From: Scatomonas sp963928055 | GTDB taxonomy: Bacteria > Bacillota > Clostridia > Lachnospirales > Lachnospiraceae | Reading direction: 5' to 3' | Length of the DNA: 64,000 nt | Assembly (NCBI GenBank): GCA_963928055.1 | Contig: CAWVDN010000001.1 | Location: 1,240,001 to 1,304,000, forward strand | Shown here: positions 8,787 through 17,358 of the stretch, piece by piece | Layout of the letters: every line of letters starts with the position of its first letter | How positions within the stretch are numbered: position 1 is the stretch's first letter | The notes under the pieces: model-generated | Told to the model about the DNA's origin: nothing | Databases searched by the model: none | What the model saw: the letters and a program-made list of their open reading frames with translations, nothing else | Position numbers and translations under genes: made by a program

Positions 8787-9413
8787 ATGAAAGAAAAAAC
8801 TGACCGGAGAATCCGCAAAACAAAAGCCCAGCTTCGAGCCGGGCTTGCAAAACTTATGCAGGAAAAAAGTATTAAAGAAATTACTGTAAAAGAACTGGTA
8901 GAGGAAGTGGATATCAACCGTTCTACTTTCTATCTCCATTATACGGATATTTTCAATATGCTTTCCACCATTGAAGAAGAACTGCTGGAAGAGATCTGCC
9001 AGACCATTCAGAATCATCCGGTCAGTCCCTTTAACGAATCCAGCTTTCCTTTTATTGAGGATATTTTTCATATCCTGGCAGAAAACAAAGATATCTGCAG
9101 CGCCTTGCTGGGGCCAAACGGGGATATCGCGTTTATCCATCGCATTGAAAATCTGATTTCCACCCACAGTCTTAACGTACTGCGCCGGACTTTTCCGGAC
9201 ACTATTGAAGACCTGAAATATTCCTATTCTTTCTGTCTTTCCGGCTGCATCGGTCTGGTGAAAACCTGGCTGACCTCCGATACCGATGAAACGCCTCAAT
9301 ATATGGCCCAGCTCACCTTCCGGCTGATCATGAACGCCCTCCGTCATATGTATCCTGATAACACGCCCTCACAGACACCTCTGTCAGGTTCCAAAAGCCC
9401 TCTGCCGGAATAG
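8787..9413 (+). CDS. TetR/AcrR-family transcriptional regulator
   Basis: 208 residues starting after AAAGGAG. The N-terminal HTH (about residues 8-55) includes KEITVKELVEEVDINRSTFYLHY, the canonical TetR recognition helix. The C-terminal part resembles the TetR_C/DhaS-type ligand and dimerisation domain with SGCIGLVKTWL. Divergent from the YhgE/Pip gene, it most likely controls that gene and itself, a pairing common in Firmicutes. Confidence 0.93.
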   Translation: MKEKTDRRIRKTKAQLRAGLAKLMQEKSIKEITVKELVEEVDINRSTFYLHYTDIFNMLSTIEEELLEEICQTIQNHPVSPFNESSFPFIEDIFHILAENKDICSALLGPNGDIAFIHRIENLISTHSLNVLRRTFPDTIEDLKYSYSFCLSGCIGLVKTWLTSDTDETPQYMAQLTFRLIMNALRHMYPDNTPSQTPLSGSKSPLPE

Positions 9414-9415
9414 AT

Positions 9416-9460
9416 CCGGCAGACACTTCTTCAGGATCTGTGTCTGACCGGGATTTTTAT
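9416..9460 (+). terminator. Terminator after tetR
   Basis: CCGGCAGACAC (from 9416) pairs with GTGTCTGACCGG with one bulge, followed by GATTTTTATTGCTTTT, three bases after the tetR stop. Confidence 0.7.
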
Positions 9461-9525
9461 TGCTTTTCCAGAGCTTTCTGATACTCTTCCTTCAGTTCTT
9501 TGATTTTTTCCTCCTTTTCCCTGTC

Positions 9526-9567
9526 ATAAAGCTGATTGTCCTCTTCAATAACTCTCCTTTCTCCCTT
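9526..9567. repeat. 42-bp direct repeat, copy 2 (relic of mob start)
   Basis: Identical to 4625-4666. Here the TTG start of mob is followed after about a dozen codons by a coiled-coil-like frame (KEEKIKELKEEYQKALEKQ) that stops near 9458, so the relaxase gene has lost its body. Confidence 0.75.
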
Positions 9568-9940
9568 GTCGGGTAGTAATCAGCGCCGGATACGGCGCAT
9601 AAGCTTTGTTACTTTCGTCGAAAGTAACGCAAAAGCACTTTCGACAGCCGTTCCGTCCGTCAAAAGCTGCCTTTGCGCCCTGCCGGGAGCTTATCCGTCC
9701 TACGGACGGAGCGGCTGCCCCAGCCGCCTTGCTTCCGCCGCTATCGCTTTTCGTATTGCGGGCACCACATTTGCCACTGTGCTTTCCCCCCCATCCCGCA
9801 AGCCATACCAGCGTCCGCATTTCTCCTTTTGTCAGTTCTACCTCTCCAAAAATTTCATTGAGCATAGCAATCTGTCTCGTCTCCATCTCATAAAATTTTT
9901 CATTAACATTCCGTGTTCCACGTTCCGGCTGGATAATCAT
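9545..9940 (-). pseudogene. Small mobile-element protein with chimeric C-terminus
   Basis: An ATG at 9938-9940 follows a good AAGGAGG site. The first ~50 residues (FYEMETRQIAMLNEIFGEVE, then a LVWLAGW segment) look like a small conserved protein of clostridial mobilizable elements. After LAGWGG the frame becomes glycine/alanine/arginine-rich and runs through the candidate oriT, which suggests the original C-terminus was lost by recombination. Function unknown. Confidence 0.45.
9600..9660 (-). other. Candidate oriT upstream of the mob relic
   Basis: 9608-9628 is a palindrome (GTTACTTTCG, centre base, CGAAAGTAAC) just upstream of the mob start relic on the minus strand. MobV-type origins carry an inverted repeat beside the nick site in this location. 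The nick site itself is not recognised. Confidence 0.35.
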
Positions 9941-10014
9941 AAAATCCCTCCTTCCGCCTTGTCCGCTATCACAGGAGCGTGACACGCTCCTGTCTTATAT
10001 CATCAAAGAAAACT

Positions 10015-10248
10015 TTACCAGCGGAAACTGTTCGGTATCCCCCGCCTGTCCAAATATTCCTGCCGGGCTTTCTCCCGTTCTTCCTCTGTCAGAGCAGTCT
10101 TAGACTTCCCATATAACTCACGTAACACCAGTGCATCCAGTTTCTTCTCCAATCCTATCCTTATCTCACCCTCATGGTTGTCGTCCTCCATCAGATGATA
10201 ATGAATCAGTTGCACAAACAATTTCTGCAGTATCTGTACCTGTTTCAT
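10015..10248 (-). CDS. Small conserved mobile-element protein (DUF6809/'complexin'-like)
   Basis: 77 residues, rich in charged helix, with the C-terminal motif ARQEYLDRRGIPNSFRW that recurs in short proteins of Firmicutes mobilizable elements. An AAAGGAG site precedes the ATG. It lies between the replication-type ATPase fragment and the oriT/mob region, a usual place for such accessory genes. Function unknown; the family name is from memory and should be checked. Confidence 0.5.
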   Translation of the reverse strand: MKQVQILQKLFVQLIHYHLMEDDNHEGEIRIGLEKKLDALVLRELYGKSKTALTEEEREKARQEYLDRRGIPNSFRW

Positions 10249-10314
10249 CCAAATCTCCTTTCAAGGTGGCAACATTACCTGTTCCTAAAGAAATGGTAAT
10301 CTTGCCATGTTGAT

Positions 10315-10883
10315 TTATTGTTCCGGCAATACCCACGACCAGTGTCCGCCGGGTTTTATCGACTGGACGCCAAGAGCCTTCTTCGCATTCCAGAGTGTCT
10401 TCCCTTTAATCCCACGGTTTTCCGCCTCTTTAAGGATTACATTCTGTTCAACTGCCCCGTCTGCCAATATCTCAAGCAGGAACTCTTTCGCCTCTTTTAT
10501 CTTCTGTCCACGGTTATTGCCACTCAGCAGATCATCCGCACTGATGTCATATTCCCCGATCCATTCAAATCCGTTCTCTTTATCCAAGCGAAAAGCGATT
10601 GATTTTCCCTCTGGTGCAAGGGAGCTTTTTACATGGCAAACTACTCTTGTTTCCGGCTCGTTCTTCACACGCCCTACGATCAGAACGCTCCTTGCCGCAG
10701 CCTGAAAGTCAATAGAGCCAAGCCCCCTATATGAAGATTTTCCGGTGCTGTTCTTGTTCATATGACCGATCAGGACAACCGCACAGTGATATTTTTCCGC
10801 CAGCACAGACACCCGTTTCATCAGTGGACGGATTTCATTTGCCCGGTGCATATCTACTTCCGCCCCAAGGGAGACCGTTTCAA
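10315..10883 (-). pseudogene. RecA-like/RepA-type AAA ATPase of a mobile element, N-terminus lost to IS insertion
   Basis: The frame is open from the IS end at 10883 and lacks its Walker A region. What remains is LGAEVDMHRANEIRPLM, then the strand VVLIGHMNKNSTGKSSYRGLG and RSVLIVGRVK, typical of AAA_25/RepA hexameric helicase-like proteins of plasmids and integrative elements. A C-terminal winged-helix-like tail (LKEAENRGIKGKTLWNAKKAL) follows. The IS256-family element directly abuts it, so insertion with deletion probably inactivated it. Confidence 0.8.
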
Positions 10884-12346
10884 GTTTTGTGTAAATTCAA
10901 AAAACTGATATAAGATATGTCATTAGTTACTCTGGGCAGAGCCGATTTTTTGAGGTTCTGCCCTTGCTTGTATTATAATGCCGTTTCCGGACATGTCAAG
11001 CAGGGCTGGCCCAGCCAGCCCTGCCAGGCCAGAAACAGCTTATAATCCAGATAATCGTTCTTCGAAAAATATCTCCAGCTGCGAATGGATCTGCCCCCAA
11101 TCCTGTCGGTGTCCGGTCCATTTTTTCGTGATATCCATCATGGCCAGATACAGCATTTTCAGGAGACTCTCATCGGAAGGGAATACCGTCTTAGATTTCG
11201 TAACCTTCCGCAGCTGCCGGTTAAATCCCTCAATGGCATTCGTGGTATAGATTAAGCGGCGAACCGCTTCAGGATACTTGAAATACGTTGAAAGATTCGC
11301 CCAGTTGTCCTTCCATGATTTTGCGATTTTTGGATATTTCCCGCTCCATTTCTCATCAAAACCATCCAGTTCAGCCAGTGCGATTTCTTCTGTTGGGGCT
11401 GCATATACACGCTTCAGATCAGCCATCAGCGGTTTGAGTTCCTTGTAGGAAACAAACTTTGTCGTATTCCGGATCTGATGGATAATGCATTGCTGGATCT
11501 CCGTATCCGGAAAAACAGCTTCAATTGCCTGAGGAAAGCCTGTCAGACCGTCTACGCATGCGATCAGGATATCTTCTACGCCACGGTTTTTTAGTCCGTT
11601 CAAAATGGAAAGCCAGAACTTTGCACTCTTATTTTGTCCTACATACATGCCGAGCACATCTTTATGCCCTTCCATGTCGATTCCTATAGCGATATAAACC
11701 GCACGTTTTACAATCCTGCCTTCATTACGAACGTGATAATGGATGGCATCCATGAAAACGACCGCATAGATTTCCTCCAAAGGTCTTTCCTGCCATTCTT
11801 TTACGATGGGAAGAATCTTATCTGTGATCCTGCTGATGGTACTGTCAGAAATCTCGATGTCATAGAGTTCCCGCATATGGCTTTCGATATCATTCGTGGT
11901 CATTCCTTTGGCATACATGGAGATGATCTTTTCTTCCATGTCTTGAGTGACCGTATTCTTATATTTTTTGACGATCTGTGGTTCAAACTCACCTTTTCGA
12001 TCTCTTGGGACATCAATCTCCATATCGCCGTAACTGGTATGCATGGTCTTCTGAGAATGGCCATTTCTGGAATTATCCGTTTCCTTGTTTCGATAATCAT
12101 ACTTGGAATATCCCAGTTCCTCATCCATTTCCTGATCCAGAGCACCTTCCAGGATGATGGACATCATATCTCGCATGATAGAGTTGACATCCGTCCCATC
12201 CTTGACCTTTACATTGTTTTCTTTCAGGTAGTTGCCCATCATTTCCCGAAGAGCTGCTTTTTGTGGGGTATCTTTTTTCTTTGCCATAAAATAAACCTCC
12301 AAACTGGTAAGTCTATCTTACATCAGTTTGAAGGTTTACACAAACT
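10884..12346 (-). mobile_element. IS256-family insertion sequence (complete)
   Basis: The ends carry imperfect inverted repeats of about 30 bp: GTTTTGTGTAAA... from 10884 matches the reverse complement of ...TTTACACAAAC at 12332-12345, both continuing into AAACTGAT(A/G)TAAGA. One transposase gene fills the element. A GC-rich hairpin (about 10936-10966) lies in the 3' non-coding end. I see no matching 8-9 bp duplication in the flanks, which suggests a deletion adjoining the insertion. Confidence 0.85.
11040..12287 (-). CDS. IS256-family transposase
   Basis: About 415 residues from the ATG at 12287 (MAKKKDTPQKAALREMM); a GGAGG site lies upstream. The mutator-type DDE pattern is visible: the first aspartate in VVFMDAIHYHV, the second in ACVDGLTGFP, and the glutamate in NAIEGFNRQLRK, with the C/H segment QQCIIHQIRN between. 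Length and motifs indicate an intact enzyme that moves the element by a copy-out circular intermediate, as known for the family. Confidence 0.95.
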   Translation of the reverse strand: MAKKKDTPQKAALREMMGNYLKENNVKVKDGTDVNSIMRDMMSIILEGALDQEMDEELGYSKYDYRNKETDNSRNGHSQKTMHTSYGDMEIDVPRDRKGEFEPQIVKKYKNTVTQDMEEKIISMYAKGMTTNDIESHMRELYDIEISDSTISRITDKILPIVKEWQERPLEEIYAVVFMDAIHYHVRNEGRIVKRAVYIAIGIDMEGHKDVLGMYVGQNKSAKFWLSILNGLKNRGVEDILIACVDGLTGFPQAIEAVFPDTEIQQCIIHQIRNTTKFVSYKELKPLMADLKRVYAAPTEEIALAELDGFDEKWSGKYPKIAKSWKDNWANLSTYFKYPEAVRRLIYTTNAIEGFNRQLRKVTKSKTVFPSDESLLKMLYLAMMDITKKWTGHRQDWGQIHSQLEIFFEERLSGL

Positions 12347-12449
12347 TTGGGATACTCCCGCTTTTCATCCAGTGTTATCATTTTGTTATCAAATAGACCC
12401 CTAATGCGTCGCAAACGCCCTGTTTATGCGGGTTCTCAGATTTCTTTAC
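12347..12449. other. Element end beside guaA (attachment region)
   Basis: Two TGTTATCA repeats (about 12372-12392) and CTGTTTATGCGG (12419-12430) lead to the guaA stop codon, where GAGTTCGAGTAA overlaps the coding end (12450-12461). The same pieces recur near 2381-2468 and 3842-3988, so this reads as the guaA-proximal end of one or two integrative elements. Confidence 0.5.
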
Positions 12450-13991
12450 TTACTCGAACTCAATGGTTCCCGGCGGTTTGCTGGTCAGATCGTAGAATAC
12501 CCGATTGACCCCCTTGACCTCATTGATGATCCGGGTCATGCACCGGTTCAGCACTTCCCAGGGGATCTGCGCTGCCTCGGCGGTCATGAAATCACTGGTG
12601 TTCACCGCCCGCAGCACTACCGCGTAATCGTAGGTGCGCTCATCTCCCATAACGCCCACGGAGCGCATATTGGTCAGGGCCGCAAAGTACTGGCCCAGTC
12701 CCTTGCCGCATCCGGCTTTGGCGATCTCCTCCCGGTAGATGGCGTCAGCGTCCTGGACAATGCGGACCTTGTCCGCTGTCACTTCCCCGACAATCCGGAT
12801 GCCAAGCCCCGGTCCCGGGAAGGGCTGACGGTCTACCAGATAATCCGGGATACCCAGCTCCCGGCCGGCCTGGCGGACTTCGTCCTTAAACAGCAGCCGC
12901 AGAGGCTCCACGATTTCTTTAAAATCCACGTAGTCGGGAAGCCCGCCTACATTGTGATGAGACTTAATAGTGGCGGATTTTCCCAGTCCGGACTCAATAA
13001 CATCCGGATAAATGGTTCCCTGTACCAGGAAATCCACAGCGCCGATCTTCTTGGCTTCTTCCTCAAAAACCCGGATAAATTCTTCGCCGATGATCTTGCG
13101 TTTTTCTTCCGGTTCTGTGACGCCTTTCAGTCTGGCGTAATATCTTTCCTGGGCGTTTACCCGGATGAAATTCAGGTCGTAGGGTCCCTCCGGTCCGAAA
13201 ACAGATTCCACCTCGTCCCCTTCGTTTTTCCGGAGCAGGCCGTGATCCACAAATACGCAGGTCAGCTGTTTTCCCACAGCTTTGGAAAGCAGTACCGCAG
13301 CCACGGAAGAGTCTACGCCGCCGGAGAGGGCGCAGAGGACTTTTCCTTTTCCGATCCGCTCCCGCATTTCCCGGACAGTGGTCTCCACAAAAGAATCCAT
13401 TTTCCAGGTACCCTGACATCCGCAAACCTTATAAACAAAGTTTGCCAGCATCTTCATGCCTTCCTGGGTGTGCAGGACCTCCGGATGGAACTGGGTAGCG
13501 TACAGTTTTTTCGCCGGCAGCTCCATGGCCGCCACCGGGCACACGGGAGTCGAGGCAGTTATGCGGAATCCTGCCGGAGCCTCCGCGATATAATCGGTGT
13601 GGCTCATCCAGCAGATGGTCTTCTCCGACACATCCCCAAACAGAACGGAACTGCGGTCTACGTCCACCTCTGTTTTTCCATATTCGCTGACGGGCGCCGT
13701 CTGCACCTTTCCCCCCAACATATAAGCCATTAACTGGGAGCCGTAGCAGATTCCCAGAATCGGAATGCCCAATTCAAAAATTTCTTTATGGCAGCGGGGA
13801 GAATCCTCTCCGTAAACACTGTTGGGACCGCCGGTAAATATGATTCCCTTTGGATTCATGGCGCGGATCTCATCCAGAGGCATGGTATACGGATGTACTT
13901 CTGCGTACACGCTGCATTCACGGACGCGGCGGGCAATCAGCTGATTATACTGTCCGCCGAAATCCAGAACAATGATCATTTCTTTTTCCAC
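12450..13991 (-). CDS. guaA: GMP synthase (glutamine-hydrolysing)
   Basis: 513 residues. The class I glutamine amidotransferase domain has the nucleophile cysteine in LGICYGSQ and the catalytic H/E in QFHPEV. The ATP-pyrophosphatase P-loop is ALSGGVDSS, and the dimerisation domain ends in PPGTIEFE. The enzyme converts XMP to GMP. The start is GTG at 13989-13991, seven bases after GGAGG. Its 3' end coincides with the boundary of an accessory region; guaA 3' ends are known integration sites for genomic islands. Confidence 0.98.
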   Translation of the reverse strand: MEKEMIIVLDFGGQYNQLIARRVRECSVYAEVHPYTMPLDEIRAMNPKGIIFTGGPNSVYGEDSPRCHKEIFELGIPILGICYGSQLMAYMLGGKVQTAPVSEYGKTEVDVDRSSVLFGDVSEKTICWMSHTDYIAEAPAGFRITASTPVCPVAAMELPAKKLYATQFHPEVLHTQEGMKMLANFVYKVCGCQGTWKMDSFVETTVREMRERIGKGKVLCALSGGVDSSVAAVLLSKAVGKQLTCVFVDHGLLRKNEGDEVESVFGPEGPYDLNFIRVNAQERYYARLKGVTEPEEKRKIIGEEFIRVFEEEAKKIGAVDFLVQGTIYPDVIESGLGKSATIKSHHNVGGLPDYVDFKEIVEPLRLLFKDEVRQAGRELGIPDYLVDRQPFPGPGLGIRIVGEVTADKVRIVQDADAIYREEIAKAGCGKGLGQYFAALTNMRSVGVMGDERTYDYAVVLRAVNTSDFMTAEAAQIPWEVLNRCMTRIINEVKGVNRVFYDLTSKPPGTIEFE

Positions 13992-14174
13992 AGTATTTCC
14001 TCCTCTATTTCACTGGTACTTATTATAGAAGATAGATTTTGCATTGGCAAGCACGAAATTTACCATGTTTTCAACTGCCGGAATCTCATCCCCAGGTTCA
14101 CCCCGGTCAGCAGTTCCTGTCCCCCTTAACCATGAACATAAAAATTACTGACAAAAACGCCAGGCGCACATTCC

Positions 14175-14221
14175 AAAAAGACATGTTATCGATGCGATTC
14201 TTCATAATAACATGTCTTTTT
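14175..14221. terminator. Strong bidirectional hairpin between guaA and mntA/hepT
   Basis: AAAAAGACATGTTAT (14175-14189) pairs perfectly with 14207-14221. The A-rich and T-rich flanks allow use on both strands. It probably ends the minus-strand mntA/hepT transcript. Confidence 0.85.
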
Positions 14222-14237
14222 GTCCAAAATGTATTTC

Positions 14238-14477
14238 TTATTCAAATTTCACATTATGTATCAGTAAAAAATCCTTTATTAATGGCAGCATATATTCTAC
14301 AGATTCCAGCTGTTTTTTTGCTTCATCCGCGGATGCAATGAAGAAATCATTGTAATCGCTTTCTTCCCTTTTCATTTTCAACCTTGCCAGTCGCCTGCCC
14401 ATTTCACCCGGAAATAAATTTCCTCTGCAAGAGAAAATCTATATTTTGACTTTTGACAATTCCATGTCTTTATTCAT
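14238..14477 (-). pseudogene. hepT: HepT-type HEPN toxin, internally deleted
   Basis: Directly after mntA an ATG (14475-14477) begins MNKDMELSKVK, a typical HepT start, but hits a stop after about 14 codons. Another frame then continues with EMGRRLARLKMKREESDYND and DEAKKQLES, the C-terminal helices of HEPN toxins, to a stop at 14238-14240. The middle, including the RX4-6H ribonuclease motif, is missing. The toxin is therefore dead while its antitoxin partner is intact. Confidence 0.75.
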
Positions 14478-14478
14478 A

Positions 14479-14814
14479 TCATGCACTAAGCTTCACCCCT
14501 TCATCTCTTACATTACGATAATAGGGCAGATTATCTACCCAATAATTGAAGTGATCTGTATTTGTTATTACCGGAGAAATATCAACCCCATACTTTATCA
14601 TAAAATCAAAAGCAAGATCACTAATCTGATCTGAAATCTTTTTAATTTCTTCATCTCCCAAAGAGACAAGGAGCATTACATCAATATCCGAAAATTCAGA
14701 ATAATCCCCTCTTGCATAAGAGCCATACACAATAACACTGTCAAGGGATGTTCCCAACATCTTTCTTACATTCTTTGCAAAATCCTGCATTATATCTGAA
14801 ATATGAACCGGCAT
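14479..14814 (-). CDS. mntA: MntA-type minimal nucleotidyltransferase antitoxin
   Basis: 111 residues. The nucleotidyltransferase signature is visible as VYGSYARGDYSEFSDIDVM (GSxARG...SDID), with the two aspartates that bind metal. MntA proteins silence HepT toxins by adding AMP to them. The stop codon lies one base from the hepT start, confirming the usual operon. A GAGGTG site precedes the ATG. Since hepT is deleted, this gene appears to be an orphan antitoxin. Confidence 0.87.
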   Translation of the reverse strand: MPVHISDIMQDFAKNVRKMLGTSLDSVIVYGSYARGDYSEFSDIDVMLLVSLGDEEIKKISDQISDLAFDFMIKYGVDISPVITNTDHFNYWVDNLPYYRNVRDEGVKLSA

Positions 14815-14881
14815 ACTACCTCACCTCTTTCTTAACTGTATTCAAAATCGCTATATGTCATTTTTATTATATCTTATGCTC

Positions 14882-14920
14882 GCGTCAGTGTACAAGGGGC
14901 AACATACTCCAAACCGCCAG
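14882..14920. repeat. Partial copy of the MITE-like element (one end)
   Basis: GCGTCAGTGTACAAGGGGCAACA starts at 14882 and continues into CTCCAAACCGC, matching the left end of the 2064 element over about 37 bases with two or three differences. The rest of the element is missing. A different hairpin (CATCATCCGG with CCGGATGATC, about 14922-14956) follows. Confidence 0.7.
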
Positions 14921-14971
14921 GCCATCATCCGGCACATTCCTTCGTACCGGATGATCTCGTCTCGTTACCCC

Positions 14972-15103
14972 TGCCGATGCAGATATTTTTCTCTCGTAGC
15001 CATCCCCTCCCGGATGTGGCGTTCCGACTTGTTAATGTCCAGCACCTTGCGGGCCTCGCAGGCGAGCGCCGAGTTGATCTGAACGAGATGATCGGTGACG
15101 TCT
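14972..15103 (-). pseudogene. spoIIID: Duplicated 3' fragment of spoIIID
   Basis: 132 bp align without gaps to 17366-17497 with about eight mismatches. The minus frame is open and encodes the last ~42 residues of SpoIIID (VTDHLVQINSALACEARKV) through REKYLHR, then ends QG-stop instead of HA-stop. There is no 5' part. The two copies bracket rloA/rloB. Confidence 0.9.
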
Positions 15104-15217
15104 GGTAGTGTCAAATTAGGAAAATAAATCACAAAAAATACTTTTCCAATTTCTGAATAGTATTCGAAAATCCTCTGAATATCTCGTCACTTTCCATACA
15201 ACATTGTTCTGTAAATT

Positions 15218-15922
15218 TTATCCCCTTCCTATATCTCTTTTATATGCTTCCGGCAAATACTTTCCCAGTTCCTCCACCAACTCATACACCTTCGTTCCTG
15301 GCGCTATCTCTGCCGGCGTCTTCCCTTGTCCATCTTTTATGATCCGTTTCGCATAGCGGATCGCCAGTTTCGGATTACCCTTTTCCATCAATATCTCGAA
15401 TATGTCTTTCATATTCTTCTGGTACTTTGTAATCCCCAATTCCCGGAACCTGTCATTCAGAAATGAAATATATTCCGCCCGATGATTATTGGAAGTATAA
15501 TAGGCGAAATGCAACAAAAACCAAAATTCGATACACTCATTACTCCACGCTGCGTGATACTGCAGATCTGGGTTCTCCTGACTCAGCTGCCTTGCCCGCT
15601 GTTCCACGCCATTAAAATCTTTTGCCGGAAAACTGTCTTTGTCATATACGCACCAGATCTGCCCCTTTTGGATTTTGTTCTTTTTCACATACCTTTCCGC
15701 CATTCCAATCACACGCATGGTTTCTGCCTGGCATGGTTCAATTTCAATCAACACCATATCTCGGTAAATCGGATTATCTTCTATATACCTTTTAAATCCT
15801 TCAAAATACGATGGCTCTGTCTGTTGTCCCTCACAAAAGATATAATAACGGAATTCCCTCTTTTCCAGATATTCCTTGCGTCGTTTTTTCTTCCACGCTT
15901 CCATTCCGGCTTTTTTAGGCAT
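15218..15922 (-). CDS. rloB: RloB-family Toprim-like protein
   Basis: 234 residues with the RloB pattern. An N-terminal basic segment is followed by FRYYIFCEGQQTEPSYFEGF (the glutamate of the Toprim-like core), WCVYDKDSF (the DxD-type metal site) and SNECIEFWFLLHF. The family is related to the Toprim nuclease partners of OLD/PARIS-like systems. It overlaps the end of the ATPase gene by 8 bp, so the two are translated together. The likely role, by family, is nuclease effector of an anti-phage pair. Confidence 0.88.
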   Translation of the reverse strand: MPKKAGMEAWKKKRRKEYLEKREFRYYIFCEGQQTEPSYFEGFKRYIEDNPIYRDMVLIEIEPCQAETMRVIGMAERYVKKNKIQKGQIWCVYDKDSFPAKDFNGVEQRARQLSQENPDLQYHAAWSNECIEFWFLLHFAYYTSNNHRAEYISFLNDRFRELGITKYQKNMKDIFEILMEKGNPKLAIRYAKRIIKDGQGKTPAEIAPGTKVYELVEELGKYLPEAYKRDIGRG

Positions 15923-17141
15923 TAACCTTCCCCCAATCTATAATCTTCCTGAGGTATGGATCCGCCCCATACTTTCCTTCCAGGTACTGCTTGTCGTATT
16001 TTGCATCTTTCCGTACTGACTCGCCCTTGTCATTTTTAAACTCCACCAAGGAGTACAATTTAGAATTCTCTTTGTTCCCTTTTGCGACAAACCAGATTTC
16101 ATCTCTCCGGAACACATCGCTGTTCATTGTAGACAGATCGTGAGATGTGAAGATCATCTGTGCCCCGTGTTTATTGATCTTCATATCATTAAACATCATA
16201 ATAATGTATTTCAGAAGAGCCGGATGGATCTTTGCATCTAATTCATCAATAACCAACGTTGTTCCCTCTGAAAGGCTTTTCGCAATAAACGGAAGAAGGC
16301 CGAACAGCTTCTTTGTTCCACTGGACTCATTAAACAGATTTAACTCTGCCTCGTAATCGTCAACGACATGTTTTGTGAATACTTCTATCCGATCATGTTC
16401 TCTTTCTTCCACACGGAAATCCACGATATCCAGATCCATTTCCTGTATCATATCCAGCATCAGTTTTTTCACATGTTCTGAATTTGAAATCGCCATGCGC
16501 AGTTCCTGATGTGGATTTCCGTAGTTAAGGAAGTCGATTCCATCGTCAAACCAGTTCAACACATCCTGCACCACTTCATTTTTGGCATAAGTAATACCCA
16601 GATAGGAAAGCAATGGGAGTGTTTCGGACAAATCTTCACTGATCTTTAATTTAGAAAACACACCTTTCAGAGTGATTTCATTTTCGTCTCTTTCAAAGAG
16701 CGCTGATCTACGTCCGGTTTCCAGCTTTACACGATCCAGTCTTTCATATTCGATCACGTCTTTTCTTACAGTTAGTTCATACCGATATTCTGCCAGCTTA
16801 GTTCTGAAAAATAATTCAAACTCTGTTGGCGCATTTACTGTTTCTGCGGAAAAGACAAACGGCTCGATCAGTATTCTTTTGACCCGGATCGCTACGTTTT
16901 CGTTATCGCTGGTCGCATATAATGGTCTAAGCACCTTAAACACCAGGCTGTGCAGCGCCTCCAGCACATTGGATTTCCCCCCACCGTTCGGTCCGTACAC
17001 AGCCGATACAGGAAGGAATACTTCTCCATCTTTATCTTTGATTATCCTGTCCTCATGCTCAGAAATGGCGGCTGCCTGCATGTCAAATGTCATCTCATCA
17101 CGGATGCTCTTAAAATTCTTTACTGTAAACTGGCATAACAT
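15915..17141 (-). CDS. rloA: RloA-like AAA/SMC-type ATPase
   Basis: 408 residues. Walker A is seen in VYGPNGGGKSNVLEAL (about residues 48-63). The signature-like SSGTKKLFGLLP, the Walker B TTLVIDELDAKIHP and a late switch histidine (FTSHDLSTM) follow, giving an ABC/SMC-like AAA_15/AAA_21 ATPase. AATGGAGG precedes the ATG. Paired with RloB it forms a two-gene module of the kind found in anti-phage islands, comparable in layout to PARIS and OLD/Gabija systems. The exact system name is not certain. Confidence 0.88.
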   Translation of the reverse strand: MLCQFTVKNFKSIRDEMTFDMQAAAISEHEDRIIKDKDGEVFLPVSAVYGPNGGGKSNVLEALHSLVFKVLRPLYATSDNENVAIRVKRILIEPFVFSAETVNAPTEFELFFRTKLAEYRYELTVRKDVIEYERLDRVKLETGRRSALFERDENEITLKGVFSKLKISEDLSETLPLLSYLGITYAKNEVVQDVLNWFDDGIDFLNYGNPHQELRMAISNSEHVKKLMLDMIQEMDLDIVDFRVEEREHDRIEVFTKHVVDDYEAELNLFNESSGTKKLFGLLPFIAKSLSEGTTLVIDELDAKIHPALLKYIIMMFNDMKINKHGAQMIFTSHDLSTMNSDVFRRDEIWFVAKGNKENSKLYSLVEFKNDKGESVRKDAKYDKQYLEGKYGADPYLRKIIDWGKVNA

Positions 17142-17296
17142 TTGTGTCTACCTCCATTTTGTTTCAACACCACAATTTTTTATCCTCTCTCACTTTCTAT
17201 TATATTCATTTTTTATTTTTTGTAAATATATTTGAGATATTATCTCATATTTACGCCTGTAATTTCATCTTTTTTTAATTAAATACTCTTTAACGC

Positions 17297-17333
17297 AAAA
17301 ATCACCTGATACAAATTTGCATCAAGTGATTTT
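17297..17333 (-). terminator. Terminator after spoIIID
   Basis: AAAAATCACCTGAT pairs with ATCAAGTGATTTT across a short loop (17297-17333). On the minus strand a T-run follows, 25 bases past the spoIIID stop. Confidence 0.8.
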
Positions 17334-17358
17334 AAACAATATTCACTTAGTCCGTCAT

